Below, in pieces: positions 1 to 7,395 of a stretch of 22,154 nt of DNA (the stretch's first letter is position 1; every line of letters starts with the position of its first letter). The position numbers and the translations under genes are program-made. The notes under the pieces were generated by a model. That model was not told the DNA's origin and made no database searches. It saw only the letters and a program-made list of their open reading frames with translations. Source of the stretch: JAKSSE01 sp045597645 (GTDB lineage Bacteria > Bacillota > Clostridia > Lachnospirales > Lachnospiraceae); contig JAZLKM010000061.1 of NCBI GenBank assembly GCA_045597645.1, positions 1-22,154 on the forward strand, read 5' to 3'.

Positions 1-84
1 TTGAAGACGACAAGGTTGATAGGGCAGAGGTGGAAGTGCAGTAATGCATGGAGCTGACTGTTACTAATAGGTCGAAGAGTTAAC
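1..84 (+). rRNA. 23S ribosomal RNA, 3' end (partial)
   Basis: The first bases match the conserved 3' end of bacterial 23S rRNA, including the stretch around TACTAATAGGTCGA near 62-75. The gene enters from the left edge, so only the final helices are seen. The exact 3' end is uncertain by a few bases. No 5S rRNA sequence is visible between here and the tRNA, which departs from the usual 16S-23S-5S order. Confidence 0.93.
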
Positions 85-146
85 TACGCATAAATCTTAA
101 AAAGATGTTGCCTGTATGAAGTTTTCAATGTATGATATGTACATAT

Positions 147-218
147 TCCTCGATAGCTCAATGGTAGAGCACTCGGCTGTTAACCGAGTTGTTGTAGGTT
201 CGAGCCCTACTCGGGGAG
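147..218 (+). tRNA. tRNA-Asn (anticodon GTT)
   Basis: A complete cloverleaf can be folded by eye. The acceptor stem is 147-153 with 211-217 (one T-G wobble). The D arm contains AATGGTAGAGC. The anticodon stem is CTCGG/CCGAG, with loop CTGTTAA and anticodon GTT at 179-181. The T arm is GTAGG-TTCGAGC-CCTAC and the discriminator base is G218. CCA is not encoded. It lies about 60 bases after the 23S end and is probably the last member of the rRNA transcript. Confidence 0.97.
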
Positions 219-223
219 CTGAG

Positions 224-249
224 GACTCGGTTATTCCGAGTCTTTTTTT
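224..249 (+). terminator. Rho-independent terminator of the rRNA/tRNA transcript
   Basis: A perfect 7-bp stem GACTCGG (224-230) and CCGAGTC (236-242) is followed by a run of seven T. It starts six bases after the tRNA and would end the rRNA operon. Confidence 0.88.
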
Positions 250-276
250 GTTTTTATCAAATCTCTTTGCTATAAT
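248..276 (+). promoter_or_regulatory. Probable sigma-A promoter for the lipoprotein gene
   Basis: A -35-like TTGTTT (248-253) is separated by 17 bases from a consensus TATAAT (271-276), which is preceded by TGC as in an extended -10. It lies just after the rRNA terminator and about 55 bases before the ATG at 331. Confidence 0.65.
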
Positions 277-330
277 ATGTTTATTCATGGACAGTTATTA
301 TTCGAGCTGTTTTTGAAAGGAATTAGATTT

Positions 331-1212
331 ATGAAAAAACGCTTATCAGCTGGTTTTATACTTATTATGATGATGTTCACTCTTACAGCGTGTCATCGCG
401 AGCACACTTGGGTGGAGGCCACATGTACCTCTCCGGCATACTGCTCTGAATGTGGTGAGACAATGGGGATGCCACTTGGGCATGAATGGGCAGCTGCCAC
501 TTGTACTAAACCTGAGACTTGTGTGAAATGTGGACAGACTAGAGGTGAGACAGCACCGCATAATTTGACAGATGCAAATTTTCAGGAGGCATCTGTGTGC
601 ATCGACTGTGGCTTTTCTGATGGAGAGCCTCTTGAGGCTGGTTTTGATAAAAACTTTTTGACAATTAATGCTGAACCTGATGGAACTAGCCATGATTATG
701 TCACAAGATGTAATGGTAATTCCGCTCTTGAAACTGTAGGAAAAGTAAGATTTGGTGACTATCATATATATGATTCGGATGATGAGCGTGAGGCTTTAGA
801 GGGATATGAGTGGAGAAGCCTGCTTATAAATGCCGAGTTTATGGATGATAATGCCTGGTCTTACGGTCCTACATGGGCGATTAATCCCGAAGATTTTTAT
901 GATATCGAGAGATTCAGCGATGAGGCTACACGAGATGAAGACGGATGGTATCATTTTACAGTAAACTGGTATGGTGAGGACTATCCGGACTGCTTGTATT
1001 ATATACAAAAGGTTGGTGGCAGCTGGTCAGAGGAAGTATATACAGTTGGATTTAGAATTTACGTCAGAGTACCTGTTGGATATGACGGAATAGTGATTAC
1101 GATGCGTGATACAGCTAATGTTCGCACACCTGGAATGTATGTGTATGGAGTTTCAGACGAAAATACTATTTTCTGCAGGCTGATTACCGTGGATACCCCT
1201 AGTGAAGAATAG
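331..1212 (+). CDS. Lipoprotein with Cys-rich zinc-ribbon-like repeats, unknown function
   Basis: The product has 293 residues. The ATG at 331 is chosen because GAAAGGA lies just upstream and a lipoprotein signal peptide follows directly (MKKRL, a hydrophobic stretch, then LTAC with Cys21 as the lipidated residue). Residues 24 to about 95 hold about two and a half copies of a repeat of the form HxWxxATCxxPxxCxxCGxT, whose paired CxxC motifs resemble small metal-binding ribbons. The rest, about 195 residues rich in Asp, Tyr and Trp, has no motif I recognise. I infer an outward-facing, membrane-anchored protein. Similar Cys/His repeats occur in surface proteins of Clostridia, usually without assigned function. 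It stands alone between the rRNA terminator and nrdR. Confidence 0.85.
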   Translation: MKKRLSAGFILIMMMFTLTACHREHTWVEATCTSPAYCSECGETMGMPLGHEWAAATCTKPETCVKCGQTRGETAPHNLTDANFQEASVCIDCGFSDGEPLEAGFDKNFLTINAEPDGTSHDYVTRCNGNSALETVGKVRFGDYHIYDSDDEREALEGYEWRSLLINAEFMDDNAWSYGPTWAINPEDFYDIERFSDEATRDEDGWYHFTVNWYGEDYPDCLYYIQKVGGSWSEEVYTVGFRIYVRVPVGYDGIVITMRDTANVRTPGMYVYGVSDENTIFCRLITVDTPSEE

Positions 1213-1387
1213 TACTATTGGACTATTTTCGGCTAGATGGGGTTATTTGAATTGACTGAACAAGGATTACTTGATATTATTATTTTGATTTTATGTAAAT
1301 CATCAAAAGGAAAAGTTTGAAATTTATTTTCGAATTATAATTTACGATTTCAATTCAGCAAGTCGATTGAGATCAAAGGAGGCAAAT

Positions 1388-1840
1388 ATGAAGTGTCCTT
1401 TTTGTGGCAGCGATAATACTAGAGTAATCGATTCAAGACCGGCAGATGATAATAATTCTATTAGGCGTAGACGTATCTGTGACGAGTGCAGCAAGAGATT
1501 TACTACATATGAGAAGGTAGAGACAATACCGCTTATTGTAATCAAGAAGGATAATAACAGAGCTCTTTATGATCGCGCAAAGATTGAGTCAGGTGTGTTG
1601 CTTGCATGCCGTAAGAGACCAGTATCTGCGGAGGAGATTACTAGACTCGTTGACAATGTTGAGACCAAGATTTTTGCTACTGAAGCGAAGGAGATTCCTA
1701 GTACTACTATAGGTGAGTATGTAATGGAGGAGCTCAAAGGACTTGACGCGGTTGCATATGTAAGATTTGCTTCTGTATATCGTGAGTTCAAGGATGTAAA
1801 TACATTCATGAATGAATTGAAAAAAGTTTTGGATAAATAA
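1388..1840 (+). CDS. nrdR: Transcriptional repressor NrdR
   Basis: The product has 150 residues, the usual length. The ATG at 1388 follows AAAGGAGG at 1377-1384. It begins with the NrdR zinc ribbon MKCPFCGSDNTRV, with the second Cys pair in RRICDECSKRFTTYEKVE, and continues as the ATP-cone domain (KKDNNRALYDRAKI to about residue 135). Known role of the family: a zinc- and nucleotide-dependent repressor that binds NrdR boxes at ribonucleotide reductase genes. No ribonucleotide reductase gene lies nearby, so it would act in trans. A TATAAT at 1336-1341 is a possible -10, but no good -35 goes with it. Confidence 0.96.
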   Translation: MKCPFCGSDNTRVIDSRPADDNNSIRRRRICDECSKRFTTYEKVETIPLIVIKKDNNRALYDRAKIESGVLLACRKRPVSAEEITRLVDNVETKIFATEAKEIPSTTIGEYVMEELKGLDAVAYVRFASVYREFKDVNTFMNELKKVLDK

Positions 1841-1933
1841 TCATTTTGAACTAATATTTTTTGATTACTGTTCGATATATACACTGAGGGGAGAGGATGC
1901 CCCGAGTAGATACACGGATGTAGGGAGAATGTA

Positions 1934-2320
1934 ATGAACGTTTCTGGTATCAGACCTTCACTTGGAGGATTTGACTACAACAGCATAAAGATTCAGCAGG
2001 AGTCAGCGCAGGTACATAGCGCGCCTGAGAGCACTCAGCAGCAGAGCTCTAATCAGCAGCCGCAGGTATCTGAGCAGGAGATTGCACAGGCTAGAAGTCG
2101 CCAGACCTATAACTCTGGTGATTTTGCGAAGGAATTTGATGCAAAGAAGTCATATGACCTCAAGGGTGCTGATTCAGATATTCGAAGCTTAGATATGGAA
2201 AAGGCTATATCTGATATGCAGAAGGATCAGATGCTTCACCAGTATCAGTACTTTGTAGGCGAGAGCGCTGTAAATGAGCAGACCGCAGCTATCCGTGGGG
2301 CAGAGAACTTCAACTTCTAA
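1934..2320 (+). CDS. Small hydrophilic protein of unknown function
   Basis: The product has 128 residues. The start follows AGGGAG at 1922-1927. There is no signal peptide or membrane segment. The N-terminus MNVSGIRPSLGGFDYNSIKI is followed by a Gln/Ser-rich low-complexity stretch (about residues 20-55). The more ordered C-terminal half contains YDLKGADSDIRSLDMEKAIS and then a helix-like segment around QYQYFV. I associate this type of protein with Lachnospiraceae, sometimes near flagellar genes, but that is memory and not shown here. It has its own strong terminator, so it is probably monocistronic. Function unknown. Confidence 0.8.
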   Translation: MNVSGIRPSLGGFDYNSIKIQQESAQVHSAPESTQQQSSNQQPQVSEQEIAQARSRQTYNSGDFAKEFDAKKSYDLKGADSDIRSLDMEKAISDMQKDQMLHQYQYFVGESAVNEQTAAIRGAENFNF

Positions 2321-2382
2321 GCAGCATTTATTTATGAGCAAGCAGCGAAGTGTATAGCAAATAACATTGAATAGATATTATG

Positions 2383-2419
2383 AAAGATTGAAACGGATGA
2401 TGTTTCAATCTTTTTTTTT
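2383..2419 (+). terminator. Rho-independent terminator
   Basis: A perfect 12-bp stem AAAGATTGAAAC (2383-2394) and GTTTCAATCTTT (2402-2413) with a 7-base loop ends in nine T (2411-2419). It terminates the small gene ending at 2320. Confidence 0.92.
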
Positions 2420-2508
2420 GCCATAATCTATTTCAAATAACATATATTCAAGAAGTCTTTCTAATGATAAAATGACTCTATGTAAGAATCTGGGAAAGGA
2501 GGGTGCAT

Positions 2509-3048
2509 ATGTCCAATGGATTGTTCCCTGATGACAAGATAAAGTCCACATATCAGGTTGACTTTGAAAAATTATATGCGAAAGGCTATCGAGGGATTTT
2601 ATTTGATATAGACAACACGTTGGTTCCGCATGATGCACCAGCGGATGATAGAGCGATAGCGTTGTTTGATCGACTTCATAAGATTGGCTTTACGGTATAT
2701 CTTGTATCTAATAATGATGAGCCTAGAGTTAAGTTTTTTGCTGAAGCGACTGGTGCTGACGGGTATGTATATAAAGCAGGAAAACCGCTGGCCAGAGGAT
2801 ATCAGGAAGCTATAAGGCAAATGGGCTTGGAAGAAAAATATGTGGTTTTCTTTGGGGACCAAATATACACGGATATCTGGGGAGGAGGTCATGCAGGAAT
2901 CTATACAGTAATGGTAGGTAGAATATCCGCGAAGGAACCATTCCATATACACCTAAAGAGAATACTTGAAGCACCTGTGGTACTTCTATATATAATGTGC
3001 AAGGCGGTGGGCGGAGCGAAAAAGCCGGTGCCCGTCGTAAAAGATTAA
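2509..3048 (+). CDS. YqeG family HAD IIIA-type phosphatase
   Basis: The product has 179 residues. I choose the ATG at 2509, six bases after AAGGAGG (2496-2502); a GTG two codons upstream (2503) overlaps that site. HAD motifs are visible: motif I FDIDNTL with Asp33 and Asp35, motif II VSNND, a Lys in AGKPLARG, and motif IV FFGDQIYTDIWGG. The C-terminus ends in a hydrophobic stretch (APVVLLYIM) and a basic tail. YqeG proteins are conserved in Firmicutes with a poorly defined substrate. It is the first gene of a tight run with rpiB (17-base gap) and the beta-mannosidase gene. Confidence 0.92.
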   Translation: MSNGLFPDDKIKSTYQVDFEKLYAKGYRGILFDIDNTLVPHDAPADDRAIALFDRLHKIGFTVYLVSNNDEPRVKFFAEATGADGYVYKAGKPLARGYQEAIRQMGLEEKYVVFFGDQIYTDIWGGGHAGIYTVMVGRISAKEPFHIHLKRILEAPVVLLYIMCKAVGGAKKPVPVVKD

Positions 3049-3065
3049 TAATTACGGAGGCGAAA

Positions 3066-3515
3066 ATGAAAATAGCAATTGGAAATGATCATGCAGCAGT
3101 AGAACTTAAGGGGATTATCAAGGCACACCTTGAGGAGAAGGGATATGAAGTAGTGAACTTTGGCACCGATACCAATGATTCATGCGATTATCCGGATTAC
3201 GCTAAGGCAGTTGCAACTGCAATCACTGGTGGAGAGTGTGACTGTGGAATACTTATCTGCGGTACGGGAGCAGGTATCTGCATAGCAGCAAATAAGTGTA
3301 AGGGAATCAGAGCTGCACAGTGTGATAATGCAACGACAGCAAGGCTGGTTAAGGAGCATAACAATGCAAATATCATAGCGCTTGGAGCTCGTATCACAGG
3401 CTCTGAGCAGGCAAAGGATATCGTTGATGCATATCTAGGCGCTGAGTTTATGGGCGGCAAGCACCAGAGACGCATCGACAAAATCATGGCGATGGAAGCT
3501 GAAATGAAGTCATAA
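3066..3515 (+). CDS. rpiB: Ribose-5-phosphate isomerase B
   Basis: The product has 149 residues, typical of RpiB. The ATG at 3066 follows GGAGGCGAAA directly. It begins MKIAIGNDHAAVELKG (the conserved DH near residues 8-9). It carries the family's GTGAGICIAANK loop with catalytic Cys65 just before it (ICGTGAG), and the conserved EHNNANIIALGAR segment. It interconverts ribose 5-phosphate and ribulose 5-phosphate in the cytoplasmic pentose phosphate pathway; some relatives (LacAB, AlsB) act on other sugar phosphates. It lies 9 bases ahead of the beta-mannosidase start, so the two are probably co-translated. Confidence 0.95.
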   Translation: MKIAIGNDHAAVELKGIIKAHLEEKGYEVVNFGTDTNDSCDYPDYAKAVATAITGGECDCGILICGTGAGICIAANKCKGIRAAQCDNATTARLVKEHNNANIIALGARITGSEQAKDIVDAYLGAEFMGGKHQRRIDKIMAMEAEMKS

Positions 3516-3524
3516 GGAGAGACT

Positions 3525-5969
3525 ATGGTAAGACAGCTTGTAAACCTTGGCTGGAGGATGAGAGCCGAGGATGAAAAGACCTATAGAAATGCTAAAGTAC
3601 CAGGAAGCGTATATGCGGACTTACTGGCTGACGGGGCTATGGAAGATCCGTATTGGAAGGATAATGAATATGCAGCCCTCAAGCTTATGGAGAAAGAGTA
3701 TATCTACGAGACACGATTCAATCCTAAGGCAGAGGTAATAGCTTGCGATAGAAAAATACTGCATTTCTATGGATTGGATACTCTTGCGACGGTGTATTTG
3801 AATGATGCTGTAATCCTTGAAGCGGATAATATGCACAGAGAATGGGATGCAGATGTCACAGATATACTGGCACCTAGCGATAATAAGCTTAAGATAGTTT
3901 TTCATTCGTCTACTAAATTTATTGCCAGAGCATACGCCGAGTGCCCGACTCAGGGTACTGAGGATAGCATGCAGGGATTCCCACATATCCGAAAAGCACA
4001 TTGCGCTTTTGGATGGGACTGGGGTCCGCACGAGCCGGATGCAGGAATCTATCGTGACGTTGAGCTGCGCGGTATAAATGAGATTTTCCTGGACAATGTG
4101 TATATTACACAGACACATACTAAGGCAGGAGGTGTAACTCTCAAGCTTAAGCCGGAGTTCAGACATAGCAATGGCAAGGCTGCAAAGGCAGTAGATTATC
4201 GTGTTGAACTGACATGCCCTAATGGCGAGACTACAATGTACGAGGGCTCTCCGAAGAGCATAAAGGTGGAAAATCCTAAGCTCTGGTGGCCGAATGGATA
4301 TGGCGAGCATCCACTGTATATGGTAAAGCTGGTTGCACAGGATGCTATAGGCCAGGAAATTAGTTGTGAAAAGCGCATTGGTCTTAGGACGATGACTGTT
4401 ACAAGGGAGAAGGACCAGTGGGGCGAAAGCTTTGCGTTTACGATAAACGGCGTTCAGATATTCGCAATGGGGGCAGACTATATCCCTGAGGACAATGTAA
4501 TAGGTAGAGTGACGCCGGAGACTACCAGAAAGCTATTGGAGCGAGCAGTGTTTGCCAACTTCAACTGCATTCGAGTGTGGGGTGGCGGATATTATCCGGA
4601 AAATTGGTTCTATGATGCCTGCGATGAGCTGGGACTTTTAGTATGGCAGGATTTCATGTTCGCCTGCGCAATGTATGAACTGACACCGAAGTTTGAAGCT
4701 AACATCAGAGCTGAGTTTGTGGACAATATCAGAAGACTCCGCCATCATGCATCGCTTGGATTGTGGTGTGGAAATAACGAGATGGAGTCATTTGCATCTA
4801 AGGGTACCTGGGTATCAAAGCCGTCGGAAATAGATGACTATTTCAAAATGTACGAGGAGATTTTGCCTGAAATATTGGGCAAAGAGGATCCCAATACATT
4901 CTACTGGCCAGCAAGCCCTTCGTCAGGCGGACATTTCGATAATCCGGACGATGAAAATAGAGGTGATGTCCATGACTGGAGCGTATGGCATGCAGATGCA
5001 TCCTTCTCGATATACAGAGACAGGTTCCATAGATTTATTTCCGAGTTCGGATTTCAGTCATTCCCTTCAGAAAAGACGGTGGATACGTTTACCGATGATC
5101 CGGCTGATAAAAACATTTTCTCGTATGTAATGGAAAAACATCAGCGCAACGGCTCGGCGAATGGCAAGATAATGAGCTACATGCAGCAGACCTATAAGTA
5201 TCCAACAAAGTTTGATACTCTGATATATGCATCGCAGCTATTGCAGGCTGATGCAATCAGATATGGAACAGAGCATTTCAGACAGTACCGCGGAAGATGC
5301 ATGGGTGCGGTTTACTGGCAGCTCAATGATTGCTGGCCAGTGGCATCATGGTCATCAATAGATTACTGTGGCAGACTTAAAGCACTTCATTATTCTGCGA
5401 GAAGATTCTTTGCACCTATCATGATTTCGTGTGAGGAGCAGAGCGCCATGACTGCTCGCAAGATGATCAACTTGCTGCCAGATGACTTTGAGAAATCAAT
5501 TAAGCTCAATGTGGCTAATGAAACAATGAAGGATATAGAAGCTAAGGTTACTTGGGAGCTTCGTAATAATGATGGAAGTCTTGTAAAGTCAGATACGAAG
5601 ACGGTTACAGTGGCGGCTTTGTCATCACTGTGGCTAGATAAGGTGGATATGGCAGATGCAGATGAATTCACGCAGTACATTTTCTACTATGTAGAAGTAG
5701 AGAATCAGATTGTGTCATCAGGAAGCGTACTTTTCACCTATCCTAAGTACTTTAAATTTAAAAATCCTGAATTGGCGTATAGTGTAGAGGGCGATGAAAT
5801 AGTGATAGCAGCCAATGCCTACGCAAGAGGCGTTGAGATCCGTAACTCTGAGGATAATCTGATACTGTCGGATAACTTTTTCGACATGAACCCTGGAGAA
5901 CGCCGAATTAAGGTGCTTGAAGGGAAACTGGAAGGGCTAAAACTCAGAAGTAATTACGAAATTGGGTAG
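3525..5969 (+). CDS. GH2 family beta-mannosidase, cytoplasmic
   Basis: The product has 814 residues with no signal peptide, so the enzyme is probably cytoplasmic. It starts after AGGAGAG in the 9-base gap behind rpiB. The N-terminal part is a GH2 jelly-roll domain with HCAFGWDWGPHEPDAGIYRD, typical of beta-mannosidases. The catalytic barrel carries the acid/base Glu419 in WCGNNEME and the likely nucleophile Glu507 in FISEFGFQSFPS. YWQLNDCWPVASWS near residue 600 is also characteristic. It would remove terminal beta-mannose from imported manno-oligosaccharides. The sugar transporter downstream supports this, although its substrate cannot be read directly. Confidence 0.93.
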   Translation: MVRQLVNLGWRMRAEDEKTYRNAKVPGSVYADLLADGAMEDPYWKDNEYAALKLMEKEYIYETRFNPKAEVIACDRKILHFYGLDTLATVYLNDAVILEADNMHREWDADVTDILAPSDNKLKIVFHSSTKFIARAYAECPTQGTEDSMQGFPHIRKAHCAFGWDWGPHEPDAGIYRDVELRGINEIFLDNVYITQTHTKAGGVTLKLKPEFRHSNGKAAKAVDYRVELTCPNGETTMYEGSPKSIKVENPKLWWPNGYGEHPLYMVKLVAQDAIGQEISCEKRIGLRTMTVTREKDQWGESFAFTINGVQIFAMGADYIPEDNVIGRVTPETTRKLLERAVFANFNCIRVWGGGYYPENWFYDACDELGLLVWQDFMFACAMYELTPKFEANIRAEFVDNIRRLRHHASLGLWCGNNEMESFASKGTWVSKPSEIDDYFKMYEEILPEILGKEDPNTFYWPASPSSGGHFDNPDDENRGDVHDWSVWHADASFSIYRDRFHRFISEFGFQSFPSEKTVDTFTDDPADKNIFSYVMEKHQRNGSANGKIMSYMQQTYKYPTKFDTLIYASQLLQADAIRYGTEHFRQYRGRCMGAVYWQLNDCWPVASWSSIDYCGRLKALHYSARRFFAPIMISCEEQSAMTARKMINLLPDDFEKSIKLNVANETMKDIEAKVTWELRNNDGSLVKSDTKTVTVAALSSLWLDKVDMADADEFTQYIFYYVEVENQIVSSGSVLFTYPKYFKFKNPELAYSVEGDEIVIAANAYARGVEIRNSEDNLILSDNFFDMNPGERRIKVLEGKLEGLKLRSNYEIG

Positions 5970-5985
5970 TTACGAAACGAAATCG

Positions 5986-5999
5986 TGAAATCGCTTTCA
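5986..5999. promoter_or_regulatory. cre-like (CcpA/LacI-type) operator
   Basis: TGAAATCGCTTTCA matches the Bacillus cre consensus TGWAANCGNTNWCA at every position and is nearly palindromic around a central CG. It lies 17 bases after the mannosidase stop and before the terminator. It could bind CcpA or the LacI-family regulator encoded downstream. Its position downstream of a coding region is odd. Confidence 0.5.
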
Positions 6000-6036
6000 T
6001 AAAACTGGCGAAAATATAGTAAATTATTTAGATACG

Positions 6037-6070
6037 AAAGACCTTTTTCGAAACGAAAAAGGTCTTTTTT
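6037..6070 (+). terminator. Rho-independent terminator after the beta-mannosidase gene
   Basis: A perfect 14-bp stem AAAGACCTTTTTCG (6037-6050) and CGAAAAAGGTCTTT (6054-6067) with a 3-base loop runs into a T tract to 6070. It ends the yqeG-rpiB-mannosidase transcript and separates it from the regulator/transporter operon. Confidence 0.9.
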
Positions 6071-6294
6071 AATGTAAAAAATGGTTGAATTTGAATCTTA
6101 TGGTAATGTTTGATAAATGAATAGTACTATTTTAACGAAATGGCTAGGACGAAAAAATAAAGCAAAACGAAATGCTTTTCGCAAAAAGTCTCAAAAAATG
6201 CTAAAAACTTTGTGAATATGTGCAAAAATAGATGGCTGTTTTCTGTATAGTTTGCCAAACTTGGTTAATTTGACTAAAAAAGTCGAATATCGAC

Positions 6295-6323
6295 TTGTAA
6301 AAACCGACTAAAAGTAATATTAT
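6295..6323 (+). promoter_or_regulatory. Candidate promoter of the LacI-type regulator operon
   Basis: TTGTAA (6295-6300), a 17-base spacer and TATTAT (6318-6323) give a plausible sigma-A promoter. Its start point would fall at about 6330, on the operator-like palindrome just before the gene. Confidence 0.5.
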
Positions 6324-6329
6324 CATTAT

Positions 6330-6344
6330 ACGAAAACGTTTAAG
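6330..6344. promoter_or_regulatory. Likely LacI-family operator (autoregulation)
   Basis: ACGAAAACGTTTAAG contains the perfect 8-bp palindrome AAACGTTT (6334-6341) centred on CG, the typical form of LacI/GalR-family operators. It lies at the predicted transcription start and 17 bases upstream of the regulator's ATG, so binding would block the gene's own transcription. Confidence 0.55.
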
Positions 6345-6360
6345 AAAGGCAGGCGCCGAT

Positions 6361-7374
6361 ATGGTATCAATGAAAGATATTTCGGCTAGATGCGGCGTTT
6401 CCGTCGCAACTGTCAGTAAAGCGTTGAACGGCTACAAGGATATCGGCGAGGAGACTCGCGAGAATATACGACAGGTGGCCAGGGAGATGGGATATTTTCC
6501 AAACTCAGTTGCGAAGGCGCTGAAGACAAACCGGACGAACAATATAGGAGTCCTATTTGCAGATGCTGGATTCAGTGGCTTGAAGCATGACTACTTCGCA
6601 TATCTACTGGATAGCTTCAAGAGAACGGCTGAGGATAAAGGGTACGATATTACATTTATTAACTGCAGTAAGAACGGCACCAACAGTATGACTTTTTTAG
6701 AACACTGCAGATACAGAAGGTTCGACGGCATACTGATAGCGTGCACAGACTTCTATCAGCCTGGGATAGAGGAGCTGGTACGAAGCGACATACCGCTAGT
6801 CACAGTTGACCACATCATTAACAACCGTAGCACGGTTATTTCAAATAACATAAAAGGCGTAAGAGATTTAGTTACTTATATACATAGTAAGGGACATACA
6901 AAAATCGCTTATGTACACGGTGAAGATTCATCGGTTACCCAAAATCGACTGTTGTCTTTCTACAAGACTTGTCAGGACTTGGGAATAGAGGTTCCGCCAG
7001 AGTATGTTGTAAAGGGTGAGTATAGAAACACCGGAATGGCATATGAGAGGACACAGGAACTTCTGGAATTGAAGGATAGACCGACCTGCATAATGTACTC
7101 AGATGACAATGCCTGCTTCGGCGGCATGAGTGCTATAAGAGATGCGGGACTTAGCATACCGGATGATATCTCGGTTGCAGGATACGATGGTATCAGACTT
7201 GCGAGACACTTCATCCCGAAGCTCACCACTATTCAGCAGAATACGGAGGAGCTAGGAAGGGTAGCAGCTGAAAAGCTGATTGCATTAATCGAGAATCCGC
7301 TAACAACACTGAATGAGCAGATTATGATTGAAGGTACTTTGCTCGGAGGAGAATCAGTAGCGGTCTTGAAATAA
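6361..7374 (+). CDS. LacI-family transcriptional regulator
   Basis: The product has 337 residues, typical for the family. The N-terminal helix-turn-helix and hinge region reads MKDISARCGVSVATVSKALN, followed by VAREMGYFPNSVAKALKTNRTNNIGV. A periplasmic-binding-protein-like sensor domain follows to the end, with PDDISVAGYDGIRLARHFIPKLTTI near residue 280. Start 6361 follows GCAGG; an in-frame ATG three codons later is the only close alternative. It is the first gene of an operon with two sugar permeases and a binding protein (21-base gap to the first permease), so it probably represses the transporter until a sugar is present. An operator-like palindrome precedes it. Confidence 0.93.
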   Translation: MVSMKDISARCGVSVATVSKALNGYKDIGEETRENIRQVAREMGYFPNSVAKALKTNRTNNIGVLFADAGFSGLKHDYFAYLLDSFKRTAEDKGYDITFINCSKNGTNSMTFLEHCRYRRFDGILIACTDFYQPGIEELVRSDIPLVTVDHIINNRSTVISNNIKGVRDLVTYIHSKGHTKIAYVHGEDSSVTQNRLLSFYKTCQDLGIEVPPEYVVKGEYRNTGMAYERTQELLELKDRPTCIMYSDDNACFGGMSAIRDAGLSIPDDISVAGYDGIRLARHFIPKLTTIQQNTEELGRVAAEKLIALIENPLTTLNEQIMIEGTLLGGESVAVLK

Positions 7375-7395
7375 ATTTTTACTAAAGGAGAGGGT

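Larger units (their letters stand above)
5956..6335 (+). repeat. Dispersed ACGAAA hexamers in the gap before the LacI-type gene
   Basis: The roughly 390 bases between the mannosidase stop (5969) and the regulator start (6361) hold no gene I can support. The sequence is AT-rich and contains nine same-strand ACGAAA hexamers, starting at 5956 (inside the mannosidase end), 5972, 5977, 6034, 6053, 6135, 6149, 6167 and 6330. Two lie in the terminator at 6037-6070 and one overlaps the likely operator at 6330. Also present are a near-palindrome CGAAATGCTTTTCG (6168-6181) and 7-bp inverted repeats AAGTCGA/TCGACTT (6280-6296). Confidence 0.6.

Noticed and set aside
97..288. Minus-strand reading frame over the tRNA
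   Set aside because: It overlaps the tRNA and terminator and has no ribosome site; it is a shadow of RNA-coding sequence.
3621..4310. Long minus-strand frame of 229 codons inside the mannosidase gene
   Set aside because: It lies fully inside a gene with clear catalytic motifs and encodes a composition typical of antisense shadows.
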